A stretch of 36,583 bases of DNA, from assembly GCA_020719945.1 (NCBI GenBank), contig DYPL01000021.1:1-36583 (forward strand). The letters are read 5' to 3'. The position numbers and the translations under genes were made by a program. Origin of the DNA: Turneriella parva (GTDB lineage: Bacteria > Spirochaetota > Leptospiria > Turneriellales > Turneriellaceae). The notes beneath the pieces are model-generated. The model worked only from the letters and a program-made list of their open reading frames with translations, was not told where the DNA came from and ran no database searches. Numbering within the stretch: the stretch's first letter is position 1; the number at the start of each line of letters is the position of its first letter. Positions 1-5,500 of the stretch are shown here, piece by piece.

Positions 1-665
1 CCCTGCTGCATGCCTTGCTGGATTCCCTTCTCAAAACCCTCTTCTACAATCCAATCATACATGGGTGAATGTATCATAATATCCCTCCTTCGATTATACA
101 ATTCCAAGGACAAACTTTTATCCCGCATTCCCGATAATATACCCAAAATAGTCAATTTGTCAAATTTATATGGATCGCTTGATTCGTAAATCAAACGCTC
201 CGCTTCCAAAGTTAAATCGACGCCGCCATCCATGAGCGGAATCAAAGGCAATAAATGCTTTTGAGACATAAATTTCTTTGCAGGGAGTTCCCATATTTTT
301 ACAAGATTGAACCTGAACGTAATTTCTTTCTCTTCCAGATAATTTACTGCTGCTTTGGAATTGTTCATCAGCACCATGGTTGACTTAACCGGCAAGCCAT
401 ATTTTTCTACATAGCGTGCTTTATATCCAAGCATGCTCCAAAGTTTTTCCGCACTCCACTCTGACTGGAACTCGACAAGGTGGATTATCTCTTCTCCATT
501 TTCATCCTGTACTCTTACGGGAAAATCTGACCGCCGCACAGAGACTGTTTCTGTGGGCAGCTCTTCTATTCCCTTAAACTCGCGAACATTCTCTCCGAGT
601 ACTTCGCGGAAGAATTCTTCCCGCGCATTCTCTAACAGCGTTTTTAAGGCTATATCGTATTGCAT
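1..665 (-). CDS. PD-(D/E)XK nuclease-family protein (Rpn/TIGR01784-like), 3' end outside window
   Basis: The reverse strand is open from an ATG at 665 to the left edge (about 221 codons, C-terminus missing). The start is supported by a strong AGGAGG just upstream. The N-terminal half contains D47 and, after a turn, the strand E65-F-Q67, which is the D...ExQ arrangement of the PD-(D/E)XK 'putative transposase' family (Rpn/PDDEXK_2). The visible C-terminus runs into glycine-spaced repeats (EEGFEKGIQQGMQQG), typical of the tail of this family. Rpn-type members act as DNA nucleases that promote recombination; in spirochaetes the family is common and often multicopy. Activity here is inferred from family only. 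The gene stands alone at the edge of the window, pointing away from the FecR gene's terminator, and no terminal inverted repeats are visible, so it is not obviously part of an insertion sequence. Confidence 0.7.
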   Translation of the reverse strand, partial: MQYDIALKTLLENAREEFFREVLGENVREFKGIEELPTETVSVRRSDFPVRVQDENGEEIIHLVEFQSEWSAEKLWSMLGYKARYVEKYGLPVKSTMVLMNNSKAAVNYLEEKEITFRFNLVKIWELPAKKFMSQKHLLPLIPLMDGGVDLTLEAERLIYESSDPYKFDKLTILGILSGMRDKSLSLELYNRRRDIMIHSPMYDWIVEEGFEKGIQQGMQQ

Positions 666-745
666 ACTCCTCCTGCGCTCTATTTGCCCATAAAGCCTTC
701 TAATAGAATAATGTGGAGAAATTTGCAATAGTTTCGATTTTTATG

Positions 746-786
746 AAAAAAAATCTACGCGGGGGCCCGGGGGCGGCAGCCCCCGG
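746..786 (-). terminator. Rho-independent-like terminator of the FecR lipoprotein gene
   Basis: A perfect 8-bp G+C stem (767-774 with 779-786, loop GGCA) lies 8 bases past the stop codon of the minus-strand FecR gene. In the minus direction it is followed, after a C/G-rich linker, by eight T residues (746-753). The T run is about 13 bases from the stem, further than usual. A competing stem of GGGGGC (761-766) with GCCCCC (779-784) would move it closer. Confidence 0.55.
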
Positions 787-793
787 AAAAGAA

Positions 794-1870
794 TTACATG
801 CCTGGGATCTTTTTCTTAACGTCGTTCACAGAAGGAGCCTTAACATCATTCACCGACGGAGTTTTTACATCGGCGGTCTTGTTATACGGCTTCACGCTGG
901 CAACATCGGAATTGGGTACCGTCACCTTTCCAGTTGGAGTGGCAATTTCCATATTGGCGCCCACCATCTTAAAAGTGCCTACATAGGTTTTTCCGCTCTT
1001 CGTGGTGATTTGCGCTACATTACCATGGGCCTTTTTGAGATCTTCGAGAGAAACAGCAGAGTTGTCTGACTTCTCGCCATCCTGCGGCAGTGCAGATGAC
1101 ATATTGATAAGTTTTTTGTCGATAATCTGCTCGCGAATATTCTCTGGAACAACTTCTGGCAGAGAATCCTTTCCTTCGGAAGAATCAGACTTGCCAAGGC
1201 CCTTAAAGACTTCGGAGGGCTTTTCTACCATTTTGATTTCATCCAGTTTCGCAAGGTTGGTTTTTTCGCCTTCGCTGAGTGACTCTTTCTTCAGGAGTCC
1301 CTTTGCATCGCTGACAACCTTTTCTCCGGGAGTGAGTATTACCTCTTCTTCTTTAGCTGGTTCCTCTCCCGATGCAGCTTCTGTAGAGGGAGTTACTTTG
1401 CTAACACGCACCTCTCCGCTCAGTAATTGGATTTCCACCTTATCCAGATTGGATTCATCCTGCGTTACAGCAAAAGAAGTACCGCGCACACCCGCGACCA
1501 TGGTAGCCGTGCGAATCTGATAATCAGAGCCTTTTGTCACTACGCGCGAAAACGTGGATCCCTTAGGCTGTGCAAGATTCAGCTTGGGCTTTCCGTCGGG
1601 ACCCATCAGCATCTCTTCAATGCGCAATACCGTGTTAGGTTGCAGCGTTATGTTAGCATCTGTCCCAAACTGGATGACAGCGGTAGATTTTTCTCCAACG
1701 CTGATTTCGCTGGATTTGGTCAGAGACTGGCCAACAGCAGCGTCGGCTCCATTCACTGTTACATTTCCCGTTTTGAAGGTAATAATGCCCTCATAAGCTT
1801 TTTCAGTCTGTTTTGGGGCACATGCAGCCAGCCATAAGGCGGCCAAAGTAAAAAAAATCGTCTTTTTCAT
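794..1870 (-). CDS. FecR-domain lipoprotein
   Basis: This 358-residue protein has a lipoprotein signal peptide ending in the lipobox L14-A-A-C17. It then has a FecR-type domain (about residues 27-160) with the family's signature GVRGTSF at 127-133. FecR domains in spirochaetes and related bacteria occur in periplasmic or surface lipoproteins rather than in classical anti-sigma regulators. Here there is no transmembrane helix, no sigma factor and no TonB receptor nearby, so a FecIRA circuit is not supported. Residues 160-290 are acidic, low-complexity and probably disordered. A second small beta-rich segment follows (about 290-335, TTKSGKTYVGTFKMVG). The C-terminus carries a tandem octapeptide, (K)xPSVNDV twice, before KKKIPGM. 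The start is well supported by AAGGAGAT 3 bases before the ATG. It lies downstream of remA but is separated by 200 bases and a palindrome, so it is probably transcribed separately. Exact function is unknown. Confidence 0.85.
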   Translation of the reverse strand: MKKTIFFTLAALWLAACAPKQTEKAYEGIITFKTGNVTVNGADAAVGQSLTKSSEISVGEKSTAVIQFGTDANITLQPNTVLRIEEMLMGPDGKPKLNLAQPKGSTFSRVVTKGSDYQIRTATMVAGVRGTSFAVTQDESNLDKVEIQLLSGEVRVSKVTPSTEAASGEEPAKEEEVILTPGEKVVSDAKGLLKKESLSEGEKTNLAKLDEIKMVEKPSEVFKGLGKSDSSEGKDSLPEVVPENIREQIIDKKLINMSSALPQDGEKSDNSAVSLEDLKKAHGNVAQITTKSGKTYVGTFKMVGANMEIATPTGKVTVPNSDVASVKPYNKTADVKTPSVNDVKAPSVNDVKKKIPGM

Positions 1871-1930
1871 AGTATCTCCTTAAAATTTTCTGCATATTCT
1901 GGATTCTATGTATCAACCGAAATTCCATCC

Positions 1931-1946
1931 TTGCGGTACACCGCAA
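1931..1946. promoter_or_regulatory. Palindrome upstream of the FecR gene (candidate operator)
   Basis: TTGCGGT-AC-ACCGCAA is a perfect 7-bp dyad separated by two bases, 61-76 bases upstream of the FecR start codon and inside the only sizeable gap on that strand. It is not followed by a T run, so an operator fits better than a terminator. I found no convincing -35/-10 pair; TAGAAT on the minus strand between dyad and gene is a possible -10. Confidence 0.35.
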
Positions 1947-2071
1947 AGAAATCACGCATCGACTAAAAAAAACGTCAGAATATGCCATTTTCTGTTCTCC
2001 CAAACCAAAATTCAGCTCAGGATCGAACACAAGTAAATATTGCAAAAACTATCGAAAACGTCTATATATTT

Positions 2072-2344
2072 TTATTCATCTTGAGGGTCTTCGGGAGGTG
2101 CATACGATTCGTCCCTGGCAAGGCGCTGCAGCAGGGCCTCCGGGCGAATGGCAGACGTAAATGTATACGGAGAATCGGTTAAAATCATGGAGCGCGTTTT
2201 TCTACCCATGGTGCAATCTACCAGATTATTATTATCGCGCGATTCATCGCGGATGCGTTTAGCAACAGCAGATTCTGGCGAAATAATGGCCACGACTTTA
2301 TCCATGGAAACAACGTTGGAAAATCCTATGTGCAGTAATTTCAT
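2072..2344 (-). CDS. remA: RemA-family (DUF370) protein
   Basis: This is a 90-residue protein that matches the DUF370/RemA family along its whole core: HIGFSNVVSMDKVVAI, then SPESAVAKRI, then VDCTMGRKTRSMILTDS and SAIRPEALLQRL. In Bacillus, RemA is a DNA-binding activator of extracellular-matrix genes; in other phyla the role is not well established. The usual length is 80-90 residues, and here the last 15 residues (acidic, proline-rich) extend beyond the family core. It starts 3 bases after the yicC stop (TAA-AAG-ATG), so the two are probably translationally coupled. The yicC-remA adjacency is common across bacteria, where gmk and rpoZ usually follow; here neither follows. Confidence 0.88.
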   Translation of the reverse strand: MKLLHIGFSNVVSMDKVVAIISPESAVAKRIRDESRDNNNLVDCTMGRKTRSMILTDSPYTFTSAIRPEALLQRLARDESYAPPEDPQDE

Positions 2345-2347
2345 CTT

Positions 2348-3232
2348 TTATTCCAGGTTTCGAACCTGCTCCTTTAACTGTTCAATATCTGCCTTGGTAG
2401 CAACGGCAATCTGGTTGACCGCCGTACTGCGCGTTTTGGCTGCAAGAGTATTGATCTCTCTCTGGATTTCCTGTAGATAAAAATCCATCTGGCGGCCTGG
2501 TTCCTCGCTAGACAATAAATCGAGAAGCTTATCGTAATGGACAGCAAGCCTCTCGAGCTCTTCTGTTATGTCATAATGAAAATACTGTAAAATAGTTTCC
2601 TGGTGTTGTCTCCAGAATTCTTCTATGAGAACAGGATATTCTGATTTTTTAACGCGCGTCGATTCGGGAACGATTTCTTTCATTAAATTAAATATTTCGC
2701 GGCGCTTTGTAAATCCGTACTGTCTGTTCAAAATCTCCATTTTTTTCCGGTTGCGCATCATCTGCCGGATATTTTTGCGCATCCAGAGAGCAAGGCGGCG
2801 GCCCTCTCGTCTTCTCTCTCTCTGCATTTTAAGAAGAGCCCGCATCAGAAAAAATTCAAAGCGCGGGGAGTATACGCGAAAATCGAGAGTTTCCAGATTA
2901 AATAATCCGGGCAGCTGTAGCAGTGTTTCCGGGGAGAATTTTTTTTTGCTGCCAGTGAGCTCACGCATATACTCCTGGTAACGACCTAAGACTTCGTGGT
3001 GCAGCACGGGAGTGCGGGGAAGATCTCCCGACACTTCCAGATGGACAGTTATTTTTCCACGACGAAAACGCGAGCGCGTAAGCTCCTCGGCTCTGAATTC
3101 GAGCCACTGGAGTTCTGCGGGAAACACAAAGGCGGATTCAAAAAATCGACTGTTGAGACTGCGGGCCCGGAAAAGAAAGCGAGTTTCCTCCAGCGTGAAA
3201 GAACTCTCACCGTATCCTGTCATGCTTTCCAT
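2348..3232 (-). CDS. yicC: YicC-family endoribonuclease
   Basis: This 294-residue protein has the family's N-terminal signature SMTGYG (residues 3-8) and the conserved C-terminal block EIQREINTLAAKTRS...KADIEQLKEQVRNLE. Length is normal for the family (about 290). Characterised YicC proteins are endoribonucleases that act on small RNAs and mRNAs and influence stationary-phase survival. The middle region here is unusually rich in Arg/Lys (for example around residues 130-175), in keeping with an RNA-binding role. It lies 2 bases after the stop of the small upstream gene and 3 bases before remA, in a three-gene operon. The first ATG is kept because the MESMTGYG start matches the usual family N-terminus. 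Confidence 0.92.
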   Translation of the reverse strand: MESMTGYGESSFTLEETRFLFRARSLNSRFFESAFVFPAELQWLEFRAEELTRSRFRRGKITVHLEVSGDLPRTPVLHHEVLGRYQEYMRELTGSKKKFSPETLLQLPGLFNLETLDFRVYSPRFEFFLMRALLKMQRERRREGRRLALWMRKNIRQMMRNRKKMEILNRQYGFTKRREIFNLMKEIVPESTRVKKSEYPVLIEEFWRQHQETILQYFHYDITEELERLAVHYDKLLDLLSSEEPGRQMDFYLQEIQREINTLAAKTRSTAVNQIAVATKADIEQLKEQVRNLE

Positions 3233-3234
3233 AA

Positions 3235-3405
3235 TCAGGCTGATATGTCTACTTTATGAGGATACTTTTCTACGACATGGGCTTTTACAGCTTCCGGCAT
3301 TTCTGCAGGGAGATCCACACTACCCCGGATGCCGAGATATAGAATCGCTTTGATATCGCGTGCGGTTATCATTGGTGCCTGCTCGTTGTTTTGTACAGGT
3401 GCCAT
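3235..3405 (-). CDS. Small conserved-looking hypothetical protein ahead of yicC
   Basis: This is a 56-residue unknown that begins MAPVQNNEQAP and ends in a compact folded-looking region (MITARDIKAILYLGIRGSV, then LPAEMPEAVKAHVVEKYP). An in-frame ATG 11 codons further upstream (3438) also exists. The ATG at 3405 is preferred because it follows a near-ideal AAGGAGGAGAT, whereas 3438 has only a weak GAGAG. It is not RNA polymerase omega, Gmk or any family I recognise. It ends 2 bases before yicC, so it is the promoter-proximal gene of the yicC-remA operon and is probably cotranscribed. The alpha/beta pattern and the absence of a signal peptide or membrane helix suggest a small cytoplasmic protein. 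Confidence 0.6.
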   Translation of the reverse strand: MAPVQNNEQAPMITARDIKAILYLGIRGSVDLPAEMPEAVKAHVVEKYPHKVDISA

Positions 3406-3512
3406 ATCTCCTCCTTGACTTTCGTCTGGTACTTCCATTTACTCTCTTTCATCATCGGAAAAAATCCAATAAACATGAGTCATTTATTCATAAGCCAGCT
3501 AAAATATATCTA

Positions 3513-3580
3513 TTCCGATTGTAACATTTTCCGATTCAAAAAAATGTTAACGGATTAATTCAATTTCCGATAATAGGGAC
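3513..3580 (+). promoter_or_regulatory. Promoter and candidate operator for the helical-repeat gene (divergent region)
   Basis: A perfect 9-bp dyad, TAACATTTT (3522-3530) with AAAATGTTA (3541-3549), overlaps a candidate -35 box TTAACG (3547-3552). After 16 bases comes a -10 box GATAAT (3569-3574). The -10 ends 6 bases before the ATG at 3581, which predicts an almost leaderless transcript. The heptamer TTCCGAT occurs at 3513, 3529 and 3565, and inverted at 3454-3460, within the 142-base divergent gap. This pattern suggests binding of a dimeric regulator that could control both divergent operons. Function is inferred. Confidence 0.45.
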
Positions 3581-4345
3581 ATGAATACTACGGCTAACTA
3601 TGAGGTGGAAATTCGGTATCCAGGCTTTCCGGATTTTTCCCACAACATTTCTTTCAAGACGAAAAAGTCTCCTGAAGATATAGAGAACTCCTTGCGTGAA
3701 GCAGCCACCGCAGAAGAATGGATAGAGGCCTGTTTTCATCTCGAAGCAGTATCCGACACCAAATCTCTCGAAGCACTCTGGGATACAGGATATTCCAGGT
3801 TTGGCGGTTCCACTGTTTTTCTTGAGGCATTATCCTATTTTTACTATCGCTCCAAAAAGCATCACAAAGTACTCGAGACGATTCAAAAAGTCCTTTCTAA
3901 ATCTGCCTCGCTGCTCTCTGTAAAAGTGGGAATTTCTTCAGCATATTCTCTGGCCCAGTACAATCTTGTCTGGGATTTTTTTCTGAAATTATCTCCATCG
4001 GACCGCGAAAAACTGGAAGACGATCTCCTTTCGCGCACGGCAACATCTGCCATGATGCTCACAAAATACAAGGAAGCAGAAAAAATTCTTGAATTAATGC
4101 GCAGGCGACTGGGTGCTCCGCAACTGCCATCCCTCGAAGAAACGCTTTTGAAAGAATTCGGCAGCCATGCAGAAAGAAAAAACTGGATGAACAGTGTCTC
4201 GCAAAAAGTCTCTAAACGCGACGAACTTAAAAAAGTATCTCTGAATGAAATGGTAACCTATGCAAGCGCACTCATGTTTGAAGGAGCCTATGACACGGCT
4301 CTAAAAACTCTGATTCAATACCGCGAATTTTTTGAAATGAATTAG
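3581..4345 (+). CDS. Hypothetical cytoplasmic helical-repeat (TPR-like) protein
   Basis: This 254-residue protein has no signal peptide or membrane helix. After a short beta-like N-terminus (residues 5-28) it is almost entirely alpha-helical, with helix pairs spaced roughly 34-38 residues apart (for example TKSLEALWDTGYSRFGG, TVFLEALSYFYYRSKKH, MMLTKYKEAEKILELM, TYASALMFEGAYDTALK). This periodicity resembles degenerate TPR or SEL1-type repeats, which usually mediate protein-protein contacts. No catalytic motif is visible, and I do not recognise a named family. The start is the first ATG after the GATAAT box; there is only a weak AGGG, two bases before the ATG, consistent with leaderless or near-leaderless initiation. 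It stands alone between a divergent operon and a convergent gene. Confidence 0.75.
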   Translation: MNTTANYEVEIRYPGFPDFSHNISFKTKKSPEDIENSLREAATAEEWIEACFHLEAVSDTKSLEALWDTGYSRFGGSTVFLEALSYFYYRSKKHHKVLETIQKVLSKSASLLSVKVGISSAYSLAQYNLVWDFFLKLSPSDREKLEDDLLSRTATSAMMLTKYKEAEKILELMRRRLGAPQLPSLEETLLKEFGSHAERKNWMNSVSQKVSKRDELKKVSLNEMVTYASALMFEGAYDTALKTLIQYREFFEMN

Positions 4346-4472
4346 GGAATGGGGGAAGGTTTTTCTTTTTGTCGGCAGGAATTACTTTTTTGCCAAAGTT
4401 TCTGCCGCTCTTTTGCCCATTCACCTGCGTTGGGCTGTTCCTTCACCAGACCCCACCCAGATGCAATAACGG

Positions 4473-5102
4473 TTAAAACTCTCTACCGAGTAACAGCGAG
4501 ATCTCATCGCGAAGTCTCGCAGCTTCTTCATAATTTTCAAGAGCTACTTCTTCGTCCAGCTTGCGCCTCAGTATATTAAGGCGGGATTCTTTTTCCGAGG
4601 TTTCGCCCTGGTTCATAATTTTTTCGGTTTCAAAATTCAGCTCTTCGAGAATATCGAGAGGAATATCAATTTCAGAACCGTCCTCTTCGGATCTGGTCAA
4701 CAGCGAAGCATCCAGTGAAGTTTGCTTATATATTTCTTCACTCATTAAAATGGGCGCGCGAAAGCGAATGGCCATGGCAACCCCATCCGATGGCCTAACA
4801 TCGTAAATGCGGCTGCCGTCGTTGCTGTTGATGTACAGCCTGCCAATAAAGACTCCATCCTTAAAATCGTGAATTTCGACTTTTTCAACAGACTGCCCCA
4901 GATTTTTGAGAATAGTCTCCATGAGATCATGCGTCAGAGGTCTTTCGGAGCGACGGTTTTCGAGAACAGAAGAGATAGAATACGTTTCGAGAGGCCCAAT
5001 AAAGATGGGAACAATCTTTTCGGCTGCATTATTCTGCAAAATCATGGCAAATCCCATTTGCGTAACGGCAATTTCCATTATCTCGACGTGGATCATCTTC
5101 AT
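4473..5102 (-). CDS. Bifunctional nuclease (DUF151/BFN) with C-terminal UVR motif
   Basis: This 209-residue protein has the DUF151/BFN domain at residues 1-135, including the conserved VPIFIGPLE (31-39), RPLTHDL (54-60) and DVRPSDGVAMAIRF (101-114). A linker and a UVR motif follow (about 176-207: LDEEVALENYEEAARLRDEI), the helical hairpin that UvrB and UvrC use to contact each other. BFN-domain proteins have reported RNase/DNase activity in plants, and the BFN-UVR combination is widespread in bacteria. A nucleic-acid role is likely but the substrate is unknown. Two starts, MKM, are two codons apart and neither has a good ribosome-binding site; the first is used. It lies downstream of the giant-protein operon on the same strand but is separated by a weak terminator. 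Confidence 0.88.
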   Translation of the reverse strand: MKMIHVEIMEIAVTQMGFAMILQNNAAEKIVPIFIGPLETYSISSVLENRRSERPLTHDLMETILKNLGQSVEKVEIHDFKDGVFIGRLYINSNDGSRIYDVRPSDGVAMAIRFRAPILMSEEIYKQTSLDASLLTRSEEDGSEIDIPLDILEELNFETEKIMNQGETSEKESRLNILRRKLDEEVALENYEEAARLRDEISLLLGREF

Positions 5103-5103
5103 A

Positions 5104-5133
5104 TAAAAAAACAGTTTTTTCCGCGTTCACTGT
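5104..5133 (-). terminator. Weak terminator between the giant-protein operon and the BFN gene
   Basis: In the minus direction, ACAGT (complement of 5129-5133) can pair with ACTGT (complement of 5111-5115) across a 13-base loop, followed at once by seven T residues. The stem is only 5 bp, so termination is probably partial and the nuclease gene may receive read-through. An alternative CTGT/ACAG pairing just upstream would compete with it. Confidence 0.35.
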
Positions 5134-5159
5134 AAACAATTTTTTATGGAACAGCCTCT

Positions 5160-5500
5160 TTACCGCGCGACTACAACGGTTCCACGGTAGCGTTTTCCTT
5201 CTGCCTCTATAACATACTGGTATACCCCTCCAGGAACCAGGGCGCCTGCTTCATCGCGGCCATCCCAGTATACGCTACCCTGCCCTGTGTCCGTATCTTT
5301 TTCCCAAAGTTTCACGCGCCGACCGCGCAAATCGAGAATGGCAATTCTGTATTCCGAGGACGGATTAGGCAAAGTAAAGGAAATCTTCATGTGTCCAAAT
5401 GTTTTCTCGCCACCCGCCATCTCATCCGCTCCACTGTAATGGGAATCGGTTCTGCCGGGAGTAAACACTCTCGGAAACAAGGTAACGTTGGCAATCTCTC
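5160..5500 (-). other. C-terminal FlgD/CHU_C-like domain of the 2909-aa protein
   Basis: This segment encodes the last ~110 residues. It opens with a PRVFTPG motif, continues with a strand IAILDLRGRRV, a WDGRDEAGALVPGGVY turn, and ends exactly at the C-terminus with YRGTVVVAR. This order is shared by FlgD Ig-like domains and by the CHU_C/type-B sorting domains of type IX secretion. The segment at 13893-14205 has the same order. Whether it sorts, anchors or is only structural is not shown by sequence. Confidence 0.65.

Noticed and set aside
433-693. 86-codon plus-strand frame at the left end
   Set aside because: It is opposite the PD-(D/E)XK gene, whose start, ribosome-binding site and motifs favour the minus strand.
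794-1870. FecIRA-type signalling locus
   Set aside because: The FecR domain follows a lipobox rather than a membrane helix, and no sigma factor or TonB receptor is next to it.
4346-4472. Bidirectional terminator between the convergent helical-repeat and BFN genes
   Set aside because: GCCCA/TGGGC and GGCA/TGCC pairings exist but have long loops and no proper T run on either side.
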